The notes: generated from the letters alone by a model not told the origin. A DNA stretch of 6,707 nt from Thermoplasmatota archaeon (GCA_018824925.1 JAHJFH010000350.1:1-6707); one strand, 5' to 3'. Positions 1 to 6,101 are shown, counted from the first letter of the stretch. Translations and numbers: made by a program.

Positions 1-1
1 A

Positions 2-109
2 TATGTTACCGACGAGTATATTTCATTAATCGTTAATATCGCAAATGATATAATGCAAAAATCTAATGAGAAATTACAGCGACTTATTCGAATTTTATCG
101 AGCTTATAA
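2..109 (+). CDS. C-terminal end of an unidentified protein (5' truncated by window edge)
   Basis: The frame is open from the window edge to a TAA at 107-109 and gives 35 residues, beginning YVTDEYISLIVNIANDI and ending QRLIRILSSL. Hydrophobic residues recur every three to four positions, as in an amphipathic C-terminal helix, and the other two forward frames close quickly. I do not recognise the family. The next gene's TATA box starts about 25 bases after this stop, so the two are separate transcription units. An open stretch of 35 codons in AT-rich DNA can arise by chance, and the call rests on the helix-like pattern and the lack of a competing frame. The sequence left of the window would settle it. 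Confidence 0.42.
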   Translation, partial: YVTDEYISLIVNIANDIMQKSNEKLQRLIRILSSL

Positions 110-134
110 AGATATAGATATAATTATCAAAACA

Positions 135-142
135 TTTATATA
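135..142 (+). promoter_or_regulatory. TATA box of the small secreted protein gene
   Basis: TTTATATA is centred about 38 bases before the ATG at 177. An archaeal start about 26 bases downstream would fall near 164-165, giving a leader of roughly 12 bases that begins at the GGGGA Shine-Dalgarno-like run (165-169). A second AT-rich match, GATATATTA at 149-157, is placed for an almost leaderless transcript, so which box is used is uncertain. Confidence 0.5.
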
Positions 143-176
143 CCATACGATATATTAGTTGTTTGGGGAAAAAATT

Positions 177-539
177 ATGAAGATCATGAAAAAGAAAATG
201 ATGGGCATTTTCGTTTGCATGCTGATGCTTGCTACAGTACCCCTTGCAGCCGGCGCAGTAAACAGTGAACCAGACGCTGAGACCACTGATTCCATTTTCG
301 GTTGGACTATTATCCGTGGATTCATTGGTAACCTCAAAAAGCAGGGAAACGATCTCTACTTCCGTGCTATCCGTCTTCACTATACTGAGATAACCGGTAT
401 GGAAATGAGTACTGGTATCATTAAGCTCAAACGATGCCGCATTAGCGACATGGGCCCTGACCGGCAGCTCACCTTTGGTCCACTTGGATCATTCACTTGG
501 ATCTTTGCGATCTGCCACGGTGGACTCACAGAGCTATAA
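177..539 (+). CDS. Small secreted protein of unknown function
   Basis: This 120-residue protein begins MKIMKKKMMGIFVCMLML and continues to a small-residue stretch (LAAGA) near residue 27. That is a classic Sec signal peptide: basic start, hydrophobic core, cleavage near Ala. The mature part is about 90 residues. It opens with an acidic linker (SEPDAETTD) and then alternates short polar and hydrophobic stretches (TIIRGFIGNL, AIRLHYTEITGMEM, GIIKLKRCRI, GSFTWIFAICHGG), which suggests a compact beta-rich domain. One Cys lies in KRCRI and one in FAICHGG, so a single disulfide is possible. The signature IRGFIGN..K..GND..FRAIRLHY is, as I remember it, typical of small exported proteins repeated across Thermoplasmatota genomes, with no known function; this is recollection, not a search. 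ATG 177 is preferred over an in-frame TTG at 159 because GGGG lies 8 bases before it and the signal peptide begins there. The gene stands alone, followed by its own terminator. Confidence 0.82.
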   Translation: MKIMKKKMMGIFVCMLMLATVPLAAGAVNSEPDAETTDSIFGWTIIRGFIGNLKKQGNDLYFRAIRLHYTEITGMEMSTGIIKLKRCRISDMGPDRQLTFGPLGSFTWIFAICHGGLTEL

Positions 540-544
540 ACATA

Positions 545-565
545 CACAACAAAATAATTGTTGTG
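545..565 (+). repeat. Perfect inverted repeat just after the stop codon
   Basis: CACAACAA (545-552) and TTGTTGTG (558-565) form an eight-pair stem with a five-base AATAA loop, starting five bases after the stop of the secreted protein gene. It lies just before the terminator hairpin, so the transcript would end in two consecutive stem-loops. It may protect the mRNA 3' end or assist termination. Confidence 0.6.
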
Positions 566-571
566 CAATCA

Positions 572-600
572 AAGAGGCTTGACCTCTTCTTTTTTCTTTC
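572..600 (+). terminator. Hairpin and T-rich terminator of the secreted protein gene
   Basis: AAGAGG (572-577) pairs with CCTCTT (583-588) around a five-base loop and is followed directly by a pyrimidine tract with a run of six T (590-595). Archaeal polymerase stops mainly on T-runs, and here a stem-loop precedes one. The gene it ends converges on the dehydrogenase gene. Confidence 0.7.
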
Positions 601-610
601 TTAAATTCTT

Positions 611-640
611 ACCAAAAAAATTTTTTTTTAAAAAAAATTT
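611..640 (-). terminator. Alternating A/T homopolymer runs between convergent genes
   Basis: Seven A (614-620), nine T (621-629), eight A (630-637) and three T (638-640) lie end to end, directly against the stop codon of the leftward dehydrogenase gene. On the minus strand the A-runs read as U-runs, the archaeal termination signal. The runs are mutually complementary, so the block would also act on any rightward transcript that passed the preceding hairpin. Confidence 0.6.
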
Positions 641-1766
641 AGAGGGACTCATAGACTTTTGCTATTGCCTCTGCGACCTCTAAGCTGGTGTTTGTACCAC
701 CCATATCATAGGTTTTTACAGTTCCTTCCTTGATGACCTGTGCAATGGCTTGATCAATACGCATTGCTTCTTTTTTATATCCCAGCCAGTCGAGCATCAG
801 CATAACTGATTTGATCATTGCGGTTGGATTGACTTTGTATTGCCCGGCATATTTTGGTGCGGATCCATGTGTTGGTTCAAACACTGCATAGTTATCACCA
901 ATGTTTCCACTAGCAGCAAAACCAAGGCCGCCAACAATTTGTGCAGCAAGATCAGATATAATATCACCAAACATGTTTGAGGAAACAAGAACGCCATAGT
1001 CCTGGGGGTTTTTTACCAGCCACATACACATAGCATCAACGTTGACCTCCCATAGATCAATTCCTGGATAGTTTTTAGCGATTTTTCTGGCTTCCTGAAC
1101 CATCATACCACTGGTTTCTCTGATAACATTAGGTTTTTCTACGAGCGTTACAGTTGGATAATCATGGTCTTTAGCGTAATTGAATGCTTGCGTGACGATA
1201 TTTTGGCAAGCTTTCCGGGTAAATATTCGACAGGATATTGCCATATCTTCAGGTGAAGTGGTAGAGAATTTTTTCATTTTTTTATGAGTCATTAATGCAT
1301 CGATTACAGTTTGTGGTATCGGTGGGCCAAATTCGACACCCGCATAGAGGCCTTCTGTATTTTCTCGGAAAACAACGAGATCGATATCGTCTCGATAGTT
1401 CAAAGGGTTTCCAGGGTAGGCTTTGCAGGGGCGGAGGTTTGTATGCAGATTGAATTCTTGTCGTAGTCTGACTATAGCACTTGAGTAGGTGATCCCCTTG
1501 TTTTGAAGTTGGGGGCTGAGCTCTTTTTGGGCGTCCTCATTGGGTTTTGAGGTAATAGCACCAAAAAGACAACAATCAGTTTCTCTAAGAAGTTTTAGGG
1601 TTCGGTCGGGAAGAGGGTTACCTTCGGTTTTCCAGAATTCCCAGCCAATGTCTCCATAGATATATTCTGCATCTAGGTTGATGGTGTCAAGGATGATTCT
1701 TGCAGCATCCATGACGTCGTTTCCGACGCCATCACCAGGGAGGACTGCGATGTGGTGTTTGGTCAT
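639..1766 (-). CDS. Isocitrate/homoisocitrate dehydrogenase family protein, likely NADP-preferring
   Basis: A full-length (375 residues) cytoplasmic beta-decarboxylating dehydrogenase, which oxidises and decarboxylates a 2-hydroxy-3-carboxy acid. Visible family features: LPGDGVG (9-15), substrate-carboxylate arginines R102, R112 and R134, RENTEGLYAG with catalytic Y141, K211 in VEKPN, and metal-binding D244, D268 and D272 (NMFGDIISD). In the cofactor loop HGSAPKYAGQYKVNP (300-314), K305, Y306 and V312 match the NADP-contacting K344, Y345 and V351 of E. coli isocitrate dehydrogenase. Y353 matches Y391, but the R395 equivalent is lost (TYDMGG). The substrate helix reads YSSAIVRLR: S96 matches Ser113 of E. 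coli ICDH, but Ile98 replaces Asn115, as in homoisocitrate dehydrogenases. Substrate therefore stays open between isocitrate and homoisocitrate; 3-isopropylmalate seems less likely. Start choice: ATG 1766 places LPGDG at the usual distance; an in-frame TTG at 1784 would add six residues. Neither has a clear ribosome site. mptA ends 72 bases upstream on the same strand. Confidence 0.9.
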   Translation of the reverse strand: MTKHHIAVLPGDGVGNDVMDAARIILDTINLDAEYIYGDIGWEFWKTEGNPLPDRTLKLLRETDCCLFGAITSKPNEDAQKELSPQLQNKGITYSSAIVRLRQEFNLHTNLRPCKAYPGNPLNYRDDIDLVVFRENTEGLYAGVEFGPPIPQTVIDALMTHKKMKKFSTTSPEDMAISCRIFTRKACQNIVTQAFNYAKDHDYPTVTLVEKPNVIRETSGMMVQEARKIAKNYPGIDLWEVNVDAMCMWLVKNPQDYGVLVSSNMFGDIISDLAAQIVGGLGFAASGNIGDNYAVFEPTHGSAPKYAGQYKVNPTAMIKSVMLMLDWLGYKKEAMRIDQAIAQVIKEGTVKTYDMGGTNTSLEVAEAIAKVYESL

Positions 1767-1824
1767 TGGTGGGAGGATATTCAAGGTTGATTCTTAATGT
1801 TTTTCATCCAAGAAACATCTATTT

Positions 1825-1838
1825 AGAAAAGGTTTTCT
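1825..1838 (-). repeat. Small inverted repeat directly after the mptA stop
   Basis: On the minus strand AGAAAA and TTTTCT flank two bases, immediately after the mptA stop codon. The stem is all but one A-T pair and no long T-run follows, so it is at best a weak terminator. TTTTCTAAATAG on the same strand could also serve as a poor TATA element for the dehydrogenase gene. I cannot choose between read-through from mptA and a separate start. Confidence 0.3.
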
Positions 1839-2726
1839 TTATTGGCGGAGTTCACCAAGGGTGGTGATGCGTTCCGCAAAAGCGTTATGTTTATGAATCG
1901 ATTCTTCGCTTTCACTTTGAGCGATTACGATTACATCATCAGGAAGCGTATGATATGTTTTAAGGACTTGTTTGAGGATATCTCTGACCACATCTTCAAC
2001 GAACTTTGGTTGTTTATGGGCGGTGAGAACGAGTTCGGCTTCCTCTCGTCGTTTGAGGAGGCTATAGGTTGGGCTGCTGAACGATTGTTCAACAATTTTA
2101 ATAAGATCATCAGCATCAACTGAGGTCTCATTTTCAGGGACTTCTATCATAAGAGTGCCAATGTTTCGCTGGTTATGTGTTGGGGATGGAAAGGTATTCG
2201 ATCCGGTGTTGAGGGTTTTAACGACTTCCATGGCACAGGGACATGCTGTCATACCAATGACTTTTACACCAATGAGTTTTTTGATCCCTCCATTTTTTTT
2301 CGCTCGTGCTTCCGCAATAAGTTTGTAGGGTTCTGACCCGATTTTTCCATTGGGGTAGATAACATCAACAAAATAGTCTGCCTCGGCTTTTATTTCAGAG
2401 AATGTTGCATAGTCATGTTTAGTGAGAAGCAGTAGAGCAGTTTTTGCACAGAATGTTTCGAGATCGGAGACTGGCTGTTTGAGGTTTTGATCAATGATTT
2501 CGGAGATAAGTTCTAGGTTGCGACTCATATGGCTACCGCGTTGTTTCGCGGGGAGATCGACAAAAAGATCGATGGTTACAACTAGGGGAATAACATAGTT
2601 TTTATTTGGTCGTTTAATATGAACAAGTTTTTTTACGCCAGTGACACCAACCCGTGTTATTTTAAATTGTGCAGGTGAAATTCGTGCCTGAACGTCAGGT
2701 AAATCTGTTGATTTGATATAGTTCAT
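1839..2726 (-). CDS. mptA: GTP cyclohydrolase MptA (GCYH-IB/FolE2 family)
   Basis: A 295-residue enzyme of the MptA/FolE2 family (COG1469). The characterised archaeal member (Methanocaldococcus) is Fe(II)-dependent and turns GTP into 7,8-dihydroneopterin 2',3'-cyclic phosphate, the first committed step toward tetrahydromethanopterin-type pterins. Family signatures appear in order: VDLPAKQRGSHMSRN (56-70), GMTACPCAME (158-167), SPTHNQRNIG (181-190) and ESEESIHKHNAFAER (272-286). Metal ligands in the family are Cys, His, Glu and His. The likely equivalents are C162 or C164, H184, a Glu in KRREEAE (225-231), and H278 or H280; I could not align these exactly. Length is normal for archaeal members, with no signal peptide, so it is cytoplasmic. 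The ATG at 2726 is supported by a TATA box about 26 bases upstream, which implies a leaderless mRNA. The cell probably makes its own archaeal pterin C1 carrier or a folate analogue; none of the later pathway genes is in view. Confidence 0.95.
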   Translation of the reverse strand: MNYIKSTDLPDVQARISPAQFKITRVGVTGVKKLVHIKRPNKNYVIPLVVTIDLFVDLPAKQRGSHMSRNLELISEIIDQNLKQPVSDLETFCAKTALLLLTKHDYATFSEIKAEADYFVDVIYPNGKIGSEPYKLIAEARAKKNGGIKKLIGVKVIGMTACPCAMEVVKTLNTGSNTFPSPTHNQRNIGTLMIEVPENETSVDADDLIKIVEQSFSSPTYSLLKRREEAELVLTAHKQPKFVEDVVRDILKQVLKTYHTLPDDVIVIAQSESEESIHKHNAFAERITTLGELRQ

Positions 2727-2748
2727 TATGGTAGCGCAATGGTTTGGG

Positions 2749-2756
2749 ATATAAAA
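2749..2756 (-). promoter_or_regulatory. TATA box for leaderless mptA transcription
   Basis: On the minus strand TTTTATAT is centred about 26 bases before the A of the mptA ATG, the distance at which archaeal transcription starts on the initiation codon itself. No Shine-Dalgarno sequence precedes the ATG, which agrees with a leaderless message. Confidence 0.65.
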
Positions 2757-2764
2757 ATAGGTAT

Positions 2765-2774
2765 GGGTTAACCC
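2765..2774. promoter_or_regulatory. Perfect palindrome GGGTTAACCC upstream of the mptA promoter
   Basis: A ten-base perfect palindrome sits between the protease stop codon and the mptA TATA box, about nine bases upstream of the latter. It may be an operator or activator site for mptA. Part of it also joins a second repeat, AACCCC (2770-2775) with GGGGTT (2792-2797), which could fold as a stem around the protease stop codon. No second copy was noticed in the window. Confidence 0.35.
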
Positions 2775-2780
2775 CGTTTT

Positions 2781-4394
2781 TTAGGAATAATGGGGTTTCA
2801 GTGCGGGAAAAAAATCATAATCAATCCAGGGAAAATTATAGACATCGAGTTTTCCTCTGATGGGTTTGACGAGGATACGTAGTGAACCACTCCAGTGATT
2901 CCTGCTCCATTTATTGCGTATGGATCCATCAAATGCGGCATGGCGTGTGTTGTCGATAAAGTCATTGCGTTGAATTGTGTTTTTATGTGAACCAGAGTGT
3001 AAAAACAGGCCATAATCTCCATTGTGCTCTATACGGTTGCCTATAATATGTGAGGTTTGTGTAGCCTCAAATTCAATACCATCATCGTGGTTATATATGA
3101 TTATATTATTGGTGATTTGGTTGTTATTTGCCCAATGGATATAGAGGCCATCTATGTTATTATGGATGAGGTTGTCTTTAACGATATTACCGGATTGTGC
3201 ATATGCATAGTTGAGGAAGATACCAAGGGTGTTGTTTTGTATGATGTTGTTTTGTATGGTGACATTTGAGTTGAGTGATAGTGTTTTGATACCAGCGTCA
3301 AAGGGTTCAGTTCCACTATTTTGAATAGTGAACCCTGATACTCGCACCGAGGGTGCTGATATAACTACACAATGGCCGGTACCCTCAGCATCTATGATGG
3401 TGGTCTGCGGGTTTTCTCCATCAAGATTGATGGTTTTGTTGATGATGACATGTTCATTGTAGGTACCATTATAGACATAGATAGTCCAGCCTTCATATGC
3501 ATGGTGGATGCCGTCTTGTATGGTTTGATAGGGGTGTTCTTGTGTTCCATTCCATGGCCCCTGGGTGTTGTCATCATCGACATAGATAATGGGGAATTGT
3601 CCATAGACGCCGGTGAGGTAAAATGATTTTTTTTCGATGCTGCATTCCCCGTATTTGATGTTAAACCAGCCTTCATCTTGGTATTTTTTCCCCCAGCTGT
3701 TTTTGACGATCCAATACCCGGGATCGTCGTTATAGCCGACGATGCAGACGTAATGGATGCCTCTGAGGTCGCCCCATCGATGGCGGTAGATACCTTTTTT
3801 ATATTGGATAAAGTCATCGTAAACGACAAAATAGGTGGGTACCGGTCCGTTGGTGACTAAGGCGATTTTTATGGCCTCTGGATCCTCAGGAAGATAGGTC
3901 CAGTTGGTGATTTTTACGGTGCGGTTTTGCCAGTCGGGGCTGGTAGTATTTAAGGGGTATTGCATGACCTTTTTTGGGTAGGGCCAACAGGCTTCATCTG
4001 GGATACCATAGTCTTTAAGAAACTGGGTGTCGTTTTCAGGAAATGAGCCCCAGTCGGTGTTTCCGCCACTGTAAAAGTAAAGATGTGCTTCTGAAAGATC
4101 ACAGCCGAAGGGATATCCAACAGCATATTGTACCATGGTCTCAACAGCTGCGGTAATCGCGAAGGTTTCACAGCTGGGAAAAGGTGCTTGATTGCGTATC
4201 GGGGTGGTAAAATCTACGCCATTGATGTCCCGCCAGCTGAATGATGAAGGTAGATTGGTTGCGATGTCGATGGATTTGTATTCAATTGACTCTGATTGAT
4301 CCTGATGTTGTGGTTTGGTAATCATGGCAGCGCTATTTATTGTTGATAGGAAAAGCAGAATAAGTATTGTTAACCCAATGGTTTTCTTATGCAT
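2781..4394 (-). CDS. Secreted papain-like (C1) cysteine peptidase with C-terminal NosD-type beta-helix
   Basis: A 537-residue exported protein. Residues 1-23 form a signal peptide (MHKKTIGLTILILLFLSTIN, then SAA). After a short propeptide-like linker, a C1 peptidase domain covers about 47-265, with the full catalytic set: Q69 of the oxyanion hole in RNQ, nucleophile C75 in PSCETFA, H214 in GIHYVCIVGY, and N232 in VKNSWG. The Trp that follows the Cys in papain (SCWAF) is Glu76 here. Extra Cys at 98, 136, 216 and 251 could form disulfides. From about 268 (IIYVDDDNTQGPWNGTQEHP) begins a right-handed parallel beta-helix of PbH1/NosD repeats (about 340-490, with units such as NNIIQNNTLGIFL and NNIIIYNHDDGIEF), followed by a closing segment (NHWSGSL to FPWIDYDFFPAL). 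No transmembrane tail or sorting motif is seen, so it is probably released or loosely surface-bound. The likely role is protein breakdown outside the cell, with the beta-helix binding a substrate or polysaccharide; that role is inference. GGGGG lies five bases before the ATG. Confidence 0.92.
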   Translation of the reverse strand: MHKKTIGLTILILLFLSTINSAAMITKPQHQDQSESIEYKSIDIATNLPSSFSWRDINGVDFTTPIRNQAPFPSCETFAITAAVETMVQYAVGYPFGCDLSEAHLYFYSGGNTDWGSFPENDTQFLKDYGIPDEACWPYPKKVMQYPLNTTSPDWQNRTVKITNWTYLPEDPEAIKIALVTNGPVPTYFVVYDDFIQYKKGIYRHRWGDLRGIHYVCIVGYNDDPGYWIVKNSWGKKYQDEGWFNIKYGECSIEKKSFYLTGVYGQFPIIYVDDDNTQGPWNGTQEHPYQTIQDGIHHAYEGWTIYVYNGTYNEHVIINKTINLDGENPQTTIIDAEGTGHCVVISAPSVRVSGFTIQNSGTEPFDAGIKTLSLNSNVTIQNNIIQNNTLGIFLNYAYAQSGNIVKDNLIHNNIDGLYIHWANNNQITNNIIIYNHDDGIEFEATQTSHIIGNRIEHNGDYGLFLHSGSHKNTIQRNDFIDNTRHAAFDGSIRNKWSRNHWSGSLRILVKPIRGKLDVYNFPWIDYDFFPALKPHYS

Positions 4395-4399
4395 AGGTT

Positions 4400-4404
4400 C
4401 CCCC
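4400..4404 (-). promoter_or_regulatory. G-run ribosome binding site of the protease
   Basis: GGGGG on the minus strand lies five bases before the ATG, which supports the start at 4394. The other secreted protein gene in the window has a similar GGGGA before its ATG, whereas mptA and the integrase have no such site. Confidence 0.5.
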
Positions 4405-4432
4405 AGGATAATATGCTAATATTTTTTATTTA

Positions 4433-4440
4433 CATATATA
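4433..4440 (-). promoter_or_regulatory. Probable TATA box of the protease
   Basis: TATATATG on the minus strand would set the start of transcription near 4410, leaving a short leader that contains the GGGGG site. The region from 4411 to 4450 is so AT-rich that other placements are possible. Confidence 0.4.
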
Positions 4441-4513
4441 ATATTGATTACGTAATATATAAATTGTTATTCTGTAATGATAATTGATAAATTAGGTAGC
4501 ATGGTTTATGAAA

Positions 4514-4543
4514 AATAAAATATAACCCCTTTATATTCAGGGG
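4514..4543 (+). promoter_or_regulatory. Promoter region of the tRNA-Thr gene
   Basis: Two TATA-like elements precede the tRNA. AAAATATAA (4517-4525) would start transcription around 4548, a few bases before the mature 5' end. TTTATATT (4530-4537) lies slightly too close to the tRNA, and CCCC (4526-4529) and GGGG (4540-4543) flank its ten-base core as an inverted repeat. The first fits archaeal spacing better. Confidence 0.45.
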
Positions 4544-4556
4544 AATACAACCATAT

Positions 4557-4628
4557 GCCGCTGTGGCTTAGAGGTATAGCGATTCCTTGGTAAGGAATAG
4601 GTCGAGGGTTCAATTCCCTCCAGCGGCT
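4557..4628 (+). tRNA. tRNA-Thr (anticodon GGU)
   Basis: A complete 72-base cloverleaf without intron. The acceptor arm GCCGCTG (4557-4563) pairs perfectly with CAGCGGC (4621-4627). The D arm is GCT/AGC with GG in its loop. The anticodon stem ATTCC/GGAAT encloses TTGGTAA, with anticodon GGT at 4589-4591, which reads ACC and ACU. The variable loop has five bases. The T arm GAGGG/CCCTC encloses TTCAATT. G1-C72, C2-G71 and anticodon bases G35 and U36 agree with threonine identity, and the discriminator U (4628) is as I recall for archaeal tRNA-Thr. CCA is not encoded. The gene is undamaged, and its 3' half is a likely attachment site for the integrase that begins 60 bases downstream. Confidence 0.96.
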
Positions 4629-4630
4629 TA

Positions 4631-4646
4631 AGTACCAAGAGTACCA
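4631..4646 (+). repeat. Short direct repeat between tRNA and integrase
   Basis: AGTACCA occurs at 4631-4637 and again at 4640-4646, a nine-base period starting three bases after the tRNA. Direct repeats beside an attachment core can be recombinase arm sites, but seven bases can also match by chance. Confidence 0.35.
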
Positions 4647-4658
4647 CTTCCCCAAATT

Positions 4659-4666
4659 ATTTATAG
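4659..4666 (+). promoter_or_regulatory. TATA box for leaderless integrase transcription
   Basis: ATTTATAG is centred about 27 bases before the integrase ATG (4689), so the predicted transcript begins at the start codon, and no ribosome site is present. The T-run just before the ATG (4681-4685) may also end the tRNA transcript. Confidence 0.6.
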
Positions 4667-4688
4667 TTGATTTACTATTCTTTTTATT

Positions 4689-5909
4689 ATGACCTGGAAA
4701 CATTATGATGTGGAAAAGGCCATTGCAAATATTGACAATATCACTACCAGTGGCACAAACAAACACATGATAAAACAATTCAACGAATTTCAAGCGGCAC
4801 AAGGTCTTAGCAAAGCACGACAGGTAAAATACCTCTATATTCTTTCTAAAATAACTCGGATGCTCGATAAAGAATATACTGATGCTACCAAACAGGACAT
4901 GATTAAATTAGCATCTGAGATTAATAACAGTAGTTATGCTGATTGGACTAAACATGATTATCTAGTTATTTTAAAACGCTTTATGAAATGGGTAAAGGAA
5001 GAACAGGGTCAAGAATTTGAGAGACGACAATATCCCAAGGAAGTATCTTGGATCATTCCTAAAAAACAGAATGGCCGCCATGAGCTACCAAAACAACTTA
5101 TTACTATGGATGATGCTAAGGAACTTGCTAATAACACCAATAATTTACGTGATCGTTGTTTGGTACTATTACTCTATGAAACTGGGGCACGAATAGGGGA
5201 ACTTATCGATCTTAAGATAAAGGATGTGGATTTTGATCAATACGGAGCACATCTTACTCTTTTTGGAAAAACAGGGGCTCGAAAAATACGGATAATCGCT
5301 AGTGCACCAGCAATAAGTAATTGGTTATTAGAACACCCTGATAAAAACAATAAGGAATCTTTTTTACTCTGTGGATTATGGCAACCACAACGGGGTAAAA
5401 AACTAGAGTACCGCCATATTAACCGATTGCTGAAAGAAACTGGAGAGAAAGCCGCTATTTCAAAACCTATGAACCCCCATCATTTCAGACATTCCCGAGC
5501 AACAGAATTAGCTCTTCAATTAACCGAGTCACAACTCTGTGCCTATATGGGATGGGTACAGGGATCCACTCAGGCCGCGACTTATGTTCATTTATCTGGG
5601 AAAGATGTTGATAATGCAATACTCTCAATGTATGGTCTTATAGATAAAGATGAAAAACGGGAGAAATTTAAACCAATTGATTGCCCAAGATGTAAAACTA
5701 GGAATGACCCAGCAGCTAAATTTTGTAGTCAATGTTCTCTAGGCCTTGATGAAAAGAATATGATTGAATTTGACAAGCAAAAAAATGAGGCACAAAAACT
5801 TGGTTTTAATCTACAACTGATGTACGAAAATAAAGAGTTTATGATGCAGATGATGAATGTAATGGCAACAGAGTGGGCAAAAAAGCAACAAAAAGATATT
5901 AAGAAATAA
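4689..5909 (+). CDS. Tyrosine recombinase/integrase with C-terminal zinc ribbon
   Basis: A complete 406-residue site-specific recombinase. Residues 22-105 form the SAM-like, core-binding N-terminal domain (helical, with GLSKARQVKYLYILSKI). The catalytic domain spans about 130-315. Visible active-site residues are R168 in ETGARIGEL, K194 or K199 in the beta-hairpin FGKTGARKIRI, H264 and R267 in PHHFRHSRAT, W289 in MGW at the position usually held by His (Trp occurs there in Cre and many archaeal members), and nucleophile Y299 in ATYVHLSG. A zinc ribbon follows: C332-x2-C335, ten residues, then C346-x2-C349. After it comes a charged amphipathic helix (about 355-405) that could mediate contacts between protomers. 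XerA-type housekeeping recombinases of archaea are about 280 residues and lack the ribbon, so this looks like an element integrase. It sits 60 bases after tRNA-Thr in the same direction and is undivided, unlike SSV-type integrases split by integration. All motifs are intact, so it is probably active. Confidence 0.93.
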   Translation: MTWKHYDVEKAIANIDNITTSGTNKHMIKQFNEFQAAQGLSKARQVKYLYILSKITRMLDKEYTDATKQDMIKLASEINNSSYADWTKHDYLVILKRFMKWVKEEQGQEFERRQYPKEVSWIIPKKQNGRHELPKQLITMDDAKELANNTNNLRDRCLVLLLYETGARIGELIDLKIKDVDFDQYGAHLTLFGKTGARKIRIIASAPAISNWLLEHPDKNNKESFLLCGLWQPQRGKKLEYRHINRLLKETGEKAAISKPMNPHHFRHSRATELALQLTESQLCAYMGWVQGSTQAATYVHLSGKDVDNAILSMYGLIDKDEKREKFKPIDCPRCKTRNDPAAKFCSQCSLGLDEKNMIEFDKQKNEAQKLGFNLQLMYENKEFMMQMMNVMATEWAKKQQKDIKK

Positions 5910-6101
5910 TGAGTTTCACATAGGTTGACAAGTAATTAAACCAATTATATACGCTTTTCCTATTGATGACAATTACAATTTCTCTACTTAAAAATTATAA
6001 ACATCCCTCTTCTGATTTTAATTAATCATTGTAAAATTTTGTTTGTTATTCGGGACCTTGAACTATCATAAATTAAGATCCTTGCATTTTATTGAAAAAC
6101 C

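Noticed and set aside
159..176. TTG start six codons upstream of the secreted protein ATG
   Set aside because: It would place MFGEKI before the signal peptide and put the GGGG ribosome site inside the coding region; the ATG at 177 fits better.
84..380. 98-codon minus-strand frame opposite the small secreted protein
   Set aside because: It is antisense to a gene with a clear signal peptide and crosses that gene's promoter; the encoded sequence shows no recognisable domain.
1842..2123. 93-codon plus-strand frame opposite mptA
   Set aside because: It lies fully antisense to the conserved C-terminal half of mptA, with no promoter or ribosome site of its own.
3392..3829. 145-codon minus-strand frame inside the protease gene
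   Set aside because: It is an alternate frame of a gene with clear catalytic and repeat motifs; its composition (Met, Ser and Thr rich) is that of a frame shadow.
4506..4802. 98-codon minus-strand frame over the tRNA and the integrase start
   Set aside because: Its central part (SRWRELNPRPIPYQGIAIP) is the antisense reading of the tRNA gene, a well-known spurious product, and the rest overlaps the integrase and promoters.
5910..6101. Possible small gene between the integrase and the small-gene cluster
   Set aside because: Frames are short and interrupted, with no start and ribosome site pair of useful length.
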